A stretch of 64,000 nt of DNA from Schizophyllum amplum (lineage: Eukaryota; Basidiomycota; Agaricomycetes; Agaricales; Schizophyllaceae). The DNA is taken from the NCBI GenBank assembly GCA_007026445.1, contig VDMD01000090.1, forward strand, positions 38,199 to 102,198. Direction: 5' to 3'. A program made the position numbers and the translations under genes. Below the pieces are notes generated by a model. That model did not search any database. It was not told where the DNA came from and saw only the letters and a list, made by a program, of their open reading frames with translations. Below, piece by piece: positions 44,225 to 54,640 of this stretch (position 1 is its first letter; every line of letters starts with the position of its first letter).

Positions 44225-46090
44225 GCCCGCCTTCGCCCCCTCCTCCCCGCCAGTCGCCCCAGGCTTCCTCTCCCTCCCTTCCTCTCGTGTAACCCTCGCC
44301 CCCTTCCTCTGTGTTGCCCTCCCCCTTTCCGCGTCGCTCCCCTCCCCTCCTGCCTCCTCCTCCTCCTCCTCTCGCCTATCCTTCTTCCCTCGCGTATCTT
44401 CTTTCCCTCGCGTATCCCCCTTCCTTCGCGTATCCCCCTTCCTTCGCGTATCCCCCTTCCCTCTATTATTCCCCGTGCCATGCTCTTCATTCCATCACCC
44501 CCATCTGTCGTAAAGGAAAGCCGTCGCCGTTTTCGTTAATGGAAACCCGGAGGAGTCTCAGACGTGGATAGAAAACTGGGGGAGTCTGAAATCTCAGTCG
44601 TAGTTCGACTCGTGGATGGAAAAGGGGGCGAAGTCCATGTGGATGGGAAGCCGGGGGAGTCTTTGTAAATAGCAGGCGGTGGCGTCTTCGCGGATAGGAG
44701 CTTGGCGGCATCGACAAGGATAGGCTGCAGCGACAAGAAACAGGGGGCATCGACACTCGACACGTCTCTCGCATCCGGTCGATGTCCCTCTTGCGTCCAA
44801 TAGACGGGTGTCTCGCGTCCAATAGACGGTTGTCTCGCGTCCGGTAGACGTGTGTATCGCGTCCGGCCGACGCGTCTCTCGCGTCCGGCCAACACGTCGC
44901 TCGCGTCCAGTCGACGCGTCTCTCGTGTCCAGTCGACACGTCTCGCCAGCGCCCGGTTCACGCCCTCTCTCACCAGCGTCCAATTGACGACCGCGCGACG
45001 ACCGCACCAGCTCCGGTCGACGCCCCCTCTCGATTGTTCGACGACGATGCTCCCGCTAGCGCGTTCGTTTGAGGCCCCCCCCCCTCCGCCCGCGCGCGTC
45101 CGATCGACAACGCCCCTTCCACCAACGTAGTGTCGACGCCCCATCCCACAGTCCGCTCGACGCCCTCTCTGTCTTCGTGCCCGTCTCCCGCCCTCCCGCC
45201 CGTCTCCCGCCCACCCTACAATATCATGCCCTCCATCCAACATCATTCCCATCGAGTGCGACTGCCCCTCCCGCCAGCGCGGTCTGGGAAGGCGAAGGAG
45301 GTGAAGGGGAGGCGAAGGAGGTGTTGGTAGTGCCGCATGGGAAGAAGTCGAGGGAGGTACCAAGGGGGGCGAGCTTCGAGGGCGAAGAAGGCGAAGGGGT
45401 GGCGGTGGAGGCCCTGAAGTGGCGGGACGCGGTGGCAAAGGAGGGCGCGCGAAGGGATGCGCTGAGGGCGTCGGAAGCCGTTTGGAGGCGAAGACGATGT
45501 CTGGCGGCGAAGGCGCGCAAGTGGCGGAAGGGGCTGAGGGCGGTGAAGGAGCGGAGGAGGCGACGGCGTTGGAGGAGGCGAGGGAGTTGGAAGCGAGGGC
45601 GTTGGAGGAGGCGAAGGAGGCGATGGGGACGAAGGAGGCACTGAAGACATAAAGGACGTGGGAGGTGAGGGCAGGCGCTGTGGTGGGGAAGACGAGGGCG
45701 GAGGAGGCGCGCGAAGGTGGATGCGAGGGAGGCGGCGAAGGGGTCTCAGGGGGCGAAGGTGAAGGGGGCAATTTGCAAAGGAGGAGAGGGAGGACAAAGG
45801 CGGTGGAGGCGAAGGAGGACGAAGGCGCTGATGTGGTATCGGGGGGCGCATATGTAAGGAGGCAAGGGGGGAGTCGGGGGCGACGATATCGGGGAGATGA
45901 CGGCGATAAAGGCGAGGGGAACTGAAGGAGGAGGCGCGTTTTAGGACGAAGGGGCGAATGAGGAAAAGGAGTAAAGCTTGAAGGGGTGAAGGGGTGAAGG
46001 TGGACGAAGGGGCTTGTGTGGCGGGAGGCGAGGACAAAAGGGACCAAGTGGGAGAAGGTGGTGAGAGTGCAAGGGCGCTGCTGAATAAAT
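44225..46090. other. strand-asymmetric low-complexity region, no gene
   Basis: 44.2-45.25 kb is pyrimidine-rich on the plus strand with CCCTCGCGTATCC-type units (44370-44460) and GCGTCTCTCGCGTCCGG units (44760-44950). 45.26-46.05 kb is purine-rich with (GGCGAAGGAGG)-type units. Very long open frames on the minus strand are Ser/Pro-rich and lack splice or domain support. Confidence 0.6.
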
Positions 46091-46168
46091 CCAATGCGAT
46101 GTATGACATGTGATCGTGATCTGCCTCGTGATCGTCGTGCTCGTGTTGTTCTCGCCTTTCATGCACCG

Positions 46169-47400
46169 ATGGCCAACCATACACTTCCTAGAGACTTGGG
46201 CTTGAGCCCTGACTACGGCGGCTCTGTATTGCCTGTGAACAGCCTCTTCGGAGCGCCTGCGCCTCCTAAGGGAGCGCGAACCATTCATATACCGCCCAAG
46301 ATGGTCGCAGAGCCCGGTGGCGAGTTGGCCGCTCTCTCGGAGTTCCCTTTGGACGTGATGTATGAGGTGAGTCTTGACGAGTAGCATGCATGAACGTGTT
46401 CCCAATGGCCTGTTTCTCTAGATCTTCTGCTACTTCCATCCTGCCCAGCTCCTCGCCGTTTCACGGACGAATAAGACGCTGCGCGGAGCGCTCCTACGGA
46501 GGAGCGCGCGCTGGATCTGGAAGGCCAGCTTTAGAAACGTCAGAAAACTTCCAGAGCCCCCAACGGATCTCAATGAGCCGCAGTACGCGCGGCTGTTGTT
46601 CGACAAGTCATGCATGGTGCGTTGCTAGTATGCTACAACCGAGTTTAGCATCGCATCGTGGCAGGGGTGACCCGACCCTTTAGTTTTGCTTATCCCCCAA
46701 CGCGCTACACATTGAGTGGAAGGCGCGCCTTCGATTTTGCGAAGAATGCAAGAAGACTGAGTACGCTCGCGTTGCAGTCTTCAGCTTAGGCGGTTGCTCA
46801 TTACCGGCGACGGCAGATTCATCGGGATGACCGACGTACACGCTCACGTACATGACGACAAACTTGATCAAGCTGGAGACCGGTTTTGCACACTCATCAC
46901 ATTTGGTGTCCAGTCCGTCAGTAAGTCATAGGCATTGTTCCGTGCGACCACACTAAAGTGCTTCTTCATCAGGAAGTGACGACGATGGGAGACCGTTATA
47001 TTCAAAAGCGCAGGTCAAAGATTTCTTCGCGGAATACAATCGTGTTCGGGACGACGAAGCGCAAGCGACCGTATGGCTACGGCACCGATATTCGGGATAC
47101 AGATCAATGAGCCATGTGCGCCATCTTTTCTCGGTGTGCCACGTCCTGTATTATAGCTGATTCTCGGCTCGCCCAGCATGGAGGTCGCCTGCAGGACTGG
47201 GCTCGTCATTAAGGGTAACGGGCTATAGCGGCGCCACTGGCAGGTTGAACTGGACGATTTTCGTCAGATCCGCAGAGAATTGTGAGTTCTACCGTGGTAT
47301 CTTCAAGTGACTGCCTACTCACGCCGCGCGATCAGGGTATATGAAAGGCTACGAGTACGCGGAGGGGTGAGCTCGAGTATAGGTAATGCCGAGAAGGCTT
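46169..47400 (+). pseudogene. type-I F-box gene, copy 3 (truncated and decayed)
   Basis: Start ATG 46169 (MANHTLPRDLGLSPD), and the promoter-like CGTGATCGTGATCT block precedes it. Exon 1 ends LAALSEFPLDVMYE at a GTGAGT donor. Exon 2 (IFCYFHPAQLLAVSRTNKTL, then RNVRKLPEPP) and exon 3 (FCLSPNALHIEWKARLRF) are intact. From exon 4 the frame decays (FIGMTDVHAHVHDDK, then a stop after VQSVSKS). Recognisable remnants of exons 5-7 continue to about 47390, with stops and indels. The long central domain and C-terminal Cys cluster are absent. A short F-box-only peptide might be made, but the copy is best treated as a pseudogene. Confidence 0.8.
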
Positions 47401-47413
47401 AGAAAGTTAGAAC

Positions 47414-48053
47414 TTAGAGGTTCGTCCGAGAACGCGAGAGAAGAACCCACGAAGCGCCGTTCAAATCTGCAGAGATTACTCGTTGCTCGTGTAGCAGTTC
47501 ACAGGACCTCTTGTTCCACGGGCCCGACGAGGACGTGCGGAATCCCTTGGTAGTGGCGTCCGTGAATGCCGCGGCCCGCCGTACTTCCTCGCCAGCGAAA
47601 TGCGAGTGGAGAAGTTCCACGAGCAGTGGCGTGACGCGTAGCGCGCTTTGAGTCGTGGAAATTGTTCGTCACGTGTGCGGCGTCGAACTAGGTTTTCAGA
47701 TCAGCAGCTGTGAGCCGTATACTGCAGGGTTCTGACCTGTATCGTTCTCCCTTGGGACGCCGTCAGATACGCCAGTCCTGAGACAGCGGCTCAGTCTTGC
47801 GGGAATCGACCGCCGTGCAGGGCAAAGCCGAGTCGACCGCCGTACAAGGCACAACCGAGTCGACCGGCGCCGTATAGGACCGACCGCCGAGAAGACGTTG
47901 TTTGCAGAGCATCACGGCCGACGCAAGCTGGCGAAGGGCCCTTGATGGCGTCGTCCCATGCTCTCTAAGACGTGTGTATTCCATGAGCATAAAGGATAAC
48001 GTTTCGGGCAGCCGCACACTTACCGTCGTGTATACGCCAAAACCCTCGTCCAA
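47414..48053 (-). other. possible gene remnant of unknown family
   Basis: Two minus-strand stretches look more protein-like than their surroundings: VRLPETLSFMLMEYTRLREH plus LRQLASAVMLCKQRLLGG around 47870-48020, and LLVELLHSHFAGEEVRRAAA plus FTDATTKGFRTSSSGPWNK around 47500-47620. They could be exons of one gene on the minus strand abutting the F-box pseudogene break. No family recognised and splice joints not established. Confidence 0.3.
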
Positions 48054-48149
48054 AGACGACGTCTCGGTTCAACGTGAGTAGAGTACGCCGCGAGCCCGCG
48101 AGTACGCAACGGCTGCGCGGGCTGCTAGTCTGTACTAGGCGCGCGCCTC

Positions 48150-49560
48150 CATGGCGTCCGCAAGCTTGCAATGTATAGGCGCTGGGCTTCGAACCTTCGG
48201 CGGCGACTGCAATCCTTCGTCAACGACCGCGAACCTTCGTCGCCGACCGCAAACCTTCGTCGCCCACTGAAAGCCTTCTGCGTCGCCGACTGAAATCCTT
48301 CGTCGGCGAGTCGCGACTGAAGACCTTCGTCCGCCGACTGCGAACCTTCATCCGCCAACTGCGAACCATCATCGCCACATCGCCAACTACAAAACATCCG
48401 TCATCAGCCATGCATACGCGAACGCGAACGACGAAAGCAAGCACTCACCGCATCGTTTTTGAAGAGAATCAGCATCACTCTCGACGCAGAAGCAACGTAG
48501 CTCGACGCAGAAGAGCGAGACGCGTCAGAGCCTTCTGCGATGCCGCGGTAGCTGCAGTCAGGAGAGTATCTGCAGTCATAACGGTATCTGCAGTCAGTGA
48601 GAGTATCTGTAGTCAGTGAGAATATCTGTAGTCAGGAGGGTAGTCGGCAGGCAGAGCAGCTGGTCGACGTTCGACGGCTTGCCCATCTAACACGCGACAA
48701 GCACAACACGAACAAGAGCTCCCATCCATCCATCCATCCCTCCACGCAAACAAACGAGGTTGATCATCCAAGCACGTAGTAGCAAGGATCTCGCATAGAC
48801 AAGCCGACGGTGTTCAGCGGTGACACTCAGAGTATGCAAGACAAGGTCACCAACAATACGCGAGAGAACACCAGAGGCAAGCGGACGTTCACAAGAACGC
48901 CAGAGGCAAGGCGGGCATTCAAGAGAACACCAGAGGCAAGAGAACGCCAGACGCAATCGGACATTCAAGACACCACACGCACGCAAACAAGACAGAACAC
49001 TGCAAAAAAAGGGCATTCAAAGTGTATCGAGGGTATGGCTGGAGATGTACGCATCATGAAGTTGAGATGTACGCATCATGAAGTTGAGATGTACGCATCG
49101 TGAACGGGAGATGTACGTATCGTGAACGTGAATATTATGATTGAAGTAGGAAAAAAAAGAAAGACAAGTCGACGGCGGGGGGATGAGGGACGACGAGACC
49201 GACGGGGTCACGACTGGGACGGGTAAGTGAACGGCGACGACGAGGACGGGTAGGTGAACGGCGACGACGACGAAAATAAAGCCGGACGACGACGATGAAG
49301 GGGACGACACCGACGGCTGAAGCTCGACGCCAGAAGACCGTCCCTCCAACAACCGCGAGGAGTGAACTCGACGCCGAACCTCCCGCAGTGAAAAGAAACG
49401 TAGCGTGTATGATGAAGATGAACGTACGTAGCGACACCAAACCCAAACGTCCCGCACGACTACCCAGCCGCCATCCTCCCAACACACGACGTATCCTCCC
49501 AACACCGCGACGTTCTGTCAATACCATACATACGTGATCCAAGAAACACATCGAGTCCCG
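48150..49560. repeat. mixed short tandem repeats
   Basis: Includes AACCTTCGTCGCCGACTG-like units (48195-48370), GAGTATCTGCAGTCAGTGA units of 19-21 bp, about five copies (48548-48644), a CATC microsatellite (48722-48740), CCAGAGGCAAG units (48870-48950), GATGTACGCATCATGAAGTTGA 22-bp units (49043-49130) and ACGGCGACGACG runs (49210-49300). No gene is called; 49560-49757 is the 3' flank of rho1. Confidence 0.7.
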
Positions 49561-49757
49561 CCCCCGTCCACGAAGCACACGATTTCCGCCCCGTCCGCGA
49601 AGCACACGACTTCCGCCCCGTCCGTCCGGTCGTTCACCATCTTCCGTCCATCCGATCGTTCGCTCCACCGGCCTCCCCTGACGCTCGGAGCATCCTGGGC
49701 AGCACCCCGAACGCTCGGCGCACCCCAAGCGCTCGGCGCACCCCAAGCGCGACGCGC

Positions 49758-51405
49758 TCAGAGCACGATGCAGTGGTGCTTCTTCGCGCGCCCAGGCCGG
49801 CTCAAAAGCGCAGCACGCGTCGCGTACTGGAACACCTCGCGCACGCCCTCGCCGGTCCTAAAGAGAGGAGGCGTCAGCAATACACACGTAGCCGGGAAGT
49901 CAATCGTTCACTCACTTAGCCGAACACTCGAGGTAATGCTTCGCGCCAATCTTCTGGGCGACGGCCATACCCTCCTCCGGGGTGACCGGCCGCTGGTTGG
50001 TCCGCCGCAGCTCCTCGACGACGCGCGGGTCGCGGCGCAGGTCCTTCTTCAGGCCGACGAGGATGATGGGCAGACCGGCGCAGAAGTGCATGACTTCGGA
50101 GATCCACTGGGGGGAGATGTTAGCGAGTTGGGTATGGCGAGCGTGCGGTGTAAGGGGGAGCGTGGCGGGTACGGAAAGCGTGGCGGGTATGGGAGCGTGA
50201 AGGGTACGGGGAGCGTGTCGTGCGCGGGGCAGGCGTCGTGCATGGGAGCCCGTCGTGTATGGGGTGTACGTCGTGTGTGGGGTGCACGCTGTATACGTGG
50301 GAGCGCGTGTACAGCGCGAGCGCCGAGCGGGAGTCAAAGGAATAGACGCGCACCTTCTCCTGCACGTTGTCCAGCGAATCCGGGGAGTCCACCGCGAAAC
50401 AGATAAGGATGACCTGGGGCGATTGTCAGTATCTCAGTCTCGTACACACGAAGCAACATGGGAAAAAGGTGATGTCAGGCTACAGTCATAGCCCACGAGG
50501 CAAGACTCGTGGCGACGCCGTATCTGGGAAAGAGACGAAGTCCGAGGGATGAGGGAGGGAGATGGATATGCGTAGCAAGCGCATGAGTACGGAACATAGA
50601 GGTGAACACGCACATGGGAGTCCGGGTACGACAGGGGGCGGAGACGATCGTAATCTTCCTGGCCAGCGGTATCCCAAAGGGCCAGCTCAACGTGCTTGCC
50701 GTCAACCTCTACGTCGGCGACGTAGTTCTCGAAGACGGTCGGGACGTAGACCTGACGAATATAATGAGCTCATGTCACGCGTGGCGGGGTGGGGTTGGGA
50801 GAGCGACGCCTCGGCGGCAGGAAGATATGGCAGGGGAGGGTATGGTAGGAGGAATAAGAGACGCACCTCCGGGAAGGTGCCTTTCGAGAAGACGATAAGC
50901 AAACATGTCTGAAAATGAAGGTCAGCAAGGGGTTCGAATGCAGACAAGGCAGGGCACGGGGCACGAGCGTGGGGACGTTGTCGCGACGGCGCGTCCAGCG
51001 CGGATGGAGGGCACGGAAGATGACTGGAGGAGCGCACGGCCCGGGCGCATTGCTGAGGACACAAGGTCCCTCGCCGCCGCGCACGAGCCACTTGCGCTGA
51101 CGTACACCGCCGACACCGCCCATCTCGACGACGACCGACCATCCGCTGTCGCGCATCCTCTGCCGTCCATCCATATGCGACAGTGTGCGCAGCGCCGAGG
51201 CCGGGATGCGACCGCGAACACTAAGCTCCACGTCGCCAGTGCCGGCGCGACAACGTACGACATCCTCGCGGCCGCACGCCTTTCGCGCCGTCTGGACGCC
51301 TCCAAGCCACCGCCCGCGCCCCAAGCACCTCAAGCAGCCGCATAAACGCACCTTCCCGCAAGCACCATCTCCGACAATGACGAGCTTCCTCCGGATTTCA
51401 GACAT
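49758..51405 (-). CDS. rho1: Rho-family GTPase, Rho1 type
   Basis: Six exons: 51405-51352, 50908-50867, 50751-50614, 50413-50354, 50106-49916, 49857-49758. They sum to 585 nt (194 aa), all joins in frame. Motifs: P-loop GDGACGKT (residues 12-19, split by intron 1), effector loop [18 protein letters not shown], switch [21 protein letters not shown]4 region [12 protein letters not shown]5 ECSAK, and a C-terminal CIVL CAAX box after a basic/Ser tail, for geranylgeranylation and membrane attachment. Rho1 in fungi switches on beta-1,3-glucan synthase, protein kinase C cell-wall signalling and actin polarity. The length is normal for the family. Introns are unusually long for this genome (intron 1 is 443 bp, intron 4 is 247 bp). 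The G4 residue before KKDL is Leu, whereas Asn or Cys is more usual. The 5' flank is shared with two other places in the window. Confidence 0.96.
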
Positions 51406-52060
51406 CGTGTCTTTCTAGGCTGTTGAGGTCGTGGGGCGTGAGGGTCGCGCGGGGCGGTAGCGGGCGTTCTTGACGGAACAAGAAGTCGACGGAGGCGGTG
51501 GGAGCGGCGGCGTCGACGGCGAAGGCGGTGAGGAGCTGGTCGAGGGCGGCACAGGCAACGACGACGAGCGGGTTGTTTTCAAGCGCCGTTTCAATCCCTC
51601 GTTGTCGTCTCGCATGCTGACTAAGCGCACGGCATTTTCCGCCCGGCACCGCTCACCGGACCGGAGCCCATCAATTCCGGAATGCTGTGCCTCTTTTCGA
51701 ACCGTCACCGTCCCCGCCTCTCTTTCTTCGCTCTCCCATTTCTGGTCTCTGACTGTATTAGAAAGGATAGCACTGTACTCCGCAATATGTGATATATTGT
51801 CGCGGAAACCCAAGATCTCGTGCCCCTCCCCTAAAGACGGTGAAATTCTTACAAGTTACCACTCTGGAAGTTCAACGGGCCCCCTCCTGGACGTTCCCTT
51901 CGGCTATTGATGTCTTTGCGTGCTCATCTATGAGACGCCCCGAAGTGCTTTGATCTCGCCTTCTCTCAGCGGGTGAACCAGCATCTGCTTGCAATTGCTG
52001 TACGGTGAGTGCCGACGCTCGAGGATTGTATATCTCATCACCAGTTCAGTCGATATCTAG
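51406..52060 (-). promoter_or_regulatory. rho1 5' flank (copy R3 of a three-copy segment)
   Basis: About 51430-51890, read on the minus strand, matches R1 and R2 over most of its length, ending about 25-40 bp before the rho1 ATG. On the plus strand near 51996 TGCTGTACGGTGAGTGCCG matches the donor region of the lost exon seen in R2. This segment therefore probably once held a divergent neighbour gene sharing the rho1 promoter. Confidence 0.7.
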
Positions 52061-54640
52061 AGTACAGGCGTATGTGACGAAGAACATACACGCACAGCGG
52101 GTCCGTCTCACGCCTTGAAGTCGGACACTGCTGTCTGTCCGTCGCCGAACAACGTCGGCTGTGATACGCGCACCTTCAACGAAGTATCGCCCTTTGTGTT
52201 ACGACGCGGTGTCTGAAGGTATGCTCGACAAGGACGCACAATTTACTTACGGAGGCTCGCCGCGTCTACAAGGAGGACGCTTTGTCAGTCGTACGCAGTA
52301 GCCCTCTTCCTCTTTGACTTACGGGCATCAGTTCGAGATCGATCGCCTACAACCTCGACCCCGACGACGACCCTCAGCGGCCTCAACGCCGAAGCCTACA
52401 ACCTTCGACTTCGGCCGACCTCAATCATTGCCGACATCGACTTCAATCATCGCCGATGTCGACCTCATTTATCGCCAACTTCGTCGGTCTAGACTGTCTG
52501 CAACCTCGACCGCCGACGATCTCGACATCGTCTGCCTCCGCTCCTGAAGACGCCATCCACAACGACGACTGCATACGCCCTCGAAGACGATAAGCGCCTA
52601 TCGCTTCGAAGGCCGTCCACCGCCTCCGACCTCAACGACGACCGCGTACGCCCTCGACGACGACCGCGTACGCCCTGGGCGGCGACGACCGCTTACGACT
52701 TCAATGTCGACCTTGATTGCTTGCAACCTCGACAATGCCGACCGTCTTTCACCTCAACGACAAGCGCCTGTCACCTCGACGACGAACGCCTTTGTCTTGT
52801 GTGAACACGATCGCGTACAACCTCGACGCGCTCGATGACACCCTCGGCGACGTCGCTCACCTGCAAAGACGCCGCTCACCTGCAAAGACGCCGCTCACCT
52901 GCATAGAAGACGACGAGAACCTACGAGGGCTGAGAACAACAACGCCTATCACCTGACCTGCAACTGCCTCGGCTATCAACGTCGACCGCCTACGACGACT
53001 ACCTCGACCTCGACGACTTTGACAGCGTATCAGTTTTATATTAGCCGCTTTTGATCACAACGACGACCGCCTACGCCTTCGACGCCAATCCCCTACGACA
53101 TCGACGAAGAGCGCCTATGATATTGACGAAGAGCGCCTACGATATCGACGACAAGCGCCCCCGCCCTCAACGTTGCTTTCCCTCAACCTCGACATCCATC
53201 GCCTCCGACCTCGACATCCACCGCCTCGGCCCTCAACGACGAACGCGTATTGATTCGACGACCGCCTTCGCCGAGTCAACGACGTCAATTGCCTATCGCC
53301 TTGATGACGACTGCCTACGACCTCAACCTCGACCGCCTATGACCTCAACTCAACCGCCTATGACCTCAACTCAATCGCCTATGACCTCAATCTCGAACGC
53401 CTCGGCCCTCGAGGACCACGACGCCTACCTTGAGGACCACGACGTCTGCGACCTCGAGGACGCCGCCTGCCCATGGACTCGACACCGATTGCCCACGACC
53501 TCGACGACTGCCCATTGCCTTCGACCGACCGACGACGCCTACCGTCTACGACTTTGAGAACGCTGATCGCTGACGCTCTCAACGTTTCGACCCGACCGCC
53601 TATGATATTCCGAGGGTGTGCGACCTCGACAATGTGGAGTGCCTATGACCTTGACGTCGTCGAGACCGTAGGCGCTCGTCGACGAGCACATACTTCCCTG
53701 TTCACAAAAACGCATCGTTAACAGCTTGATTATGGCCGACAAAAAACCCTTTGTGACAAAATCGCGATGCTGGTGAGTCGTCCTCTCGCTTTTCTCGATA
53801 TACTGTGTGCATGCCATCAGCACATCTCTTACAAGTATGTCTCGCGCTGTGTTTCTTCCAAGTACGCCTCACCCTTTCTTTCTTCTTACTACACATCACC
53901 CTCCAGTTCTTCGTTTTGCTCCAATCGCTGACTATCCGACCGCTCCTCGCAGGAGGCAGCTCCCTTCGTGATGACTTCGGGCGCCGACAACGATCATTAT
54001 ATTCAAGCTCATCGGCGGCGACCTCATCTTCCAGCTACTCGACGGCGAGTCGCGACCTCATTTTCGAGATATTCAGCGAGGCGACATCATCTTCAAGCTA
54101 TTGAACGGTAACTTCTTAAACTTGCTCGACGCAATATTATATCCAAGTTACTCGGCGGCGACATTATCTACAAGTCAATCGACAAAACATCTTCAAGCAT
54201 TCAACGGCGACATTTTCGTTCAGTAACTCGACGGCAAACAGCCCAACCCCAACTCCGAACTCGAGAAGTCAGCCCTCCCCCGAGCTCGGGTAGCCCATCC
54301 TCAGCCTCGAGTGGCCGGACGTCGAGCTCGAGTAGCCTGACGTCGACCGCCTTGAATCCATCAATTTGCCATCACTGCCAGCGACCTCGAGTAGCCGAAC
54401 GTTGCGCCAAAGTAGCACAACCTGGCCTCAAGCAGCCGCAGGTCAAGCCCGAATCGCAGCCCGTCGTCGACCTGGAGCAGCCGGATGTTCATCTCGAGTT
54501 GTTCATACGCGAGGTCGTACGAGTTGCCCACAACCGACCTCGAGCAGCCCACTCCTGACCTCCAGTCGCCCTCCTCCGACCTCAGGTCACCGATCGTCGC
54601 CGACCTCGAGTAGTCGCATGTTGAGTCGAACAGTCGCGCA
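52061..54640. repeat. degenerate ACGACG/CTCGAC repeat desert
   Basis: 52300-53680 is made of drifting 15-30 bp units such as CTACGACCTCGACGACGACC, and 53330-53400 holds near-identical CGCCTATGACCTCAACTCAA units (about 21 bp). 53700-54240 is less repetitive, with CTCGGCGGCGACATTATCT-like units. 54240-54640 has CGACCTCGAGTAGCC units. No gene seen; 52061-52300 shows nothing. Confidence 0.7.

Noticed and set aside
33436..46100. LTR retrotransposon hidden between R1 and R2
   Set aside because: R1 and R2 are direct duplicates about 8.7 kb apart, but no reverse transcriptase, integrase, protease or gag motif lies between them, and each contains gene remnants, not LTR signals.
44536..46184. Very long minus-strand open frames (up to about 500 codons)
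   Set aside because: They are Ser/Pro/Arg-rich translations of strand-biased repeats, overlap in several frames, and have no domain or splice-site support.
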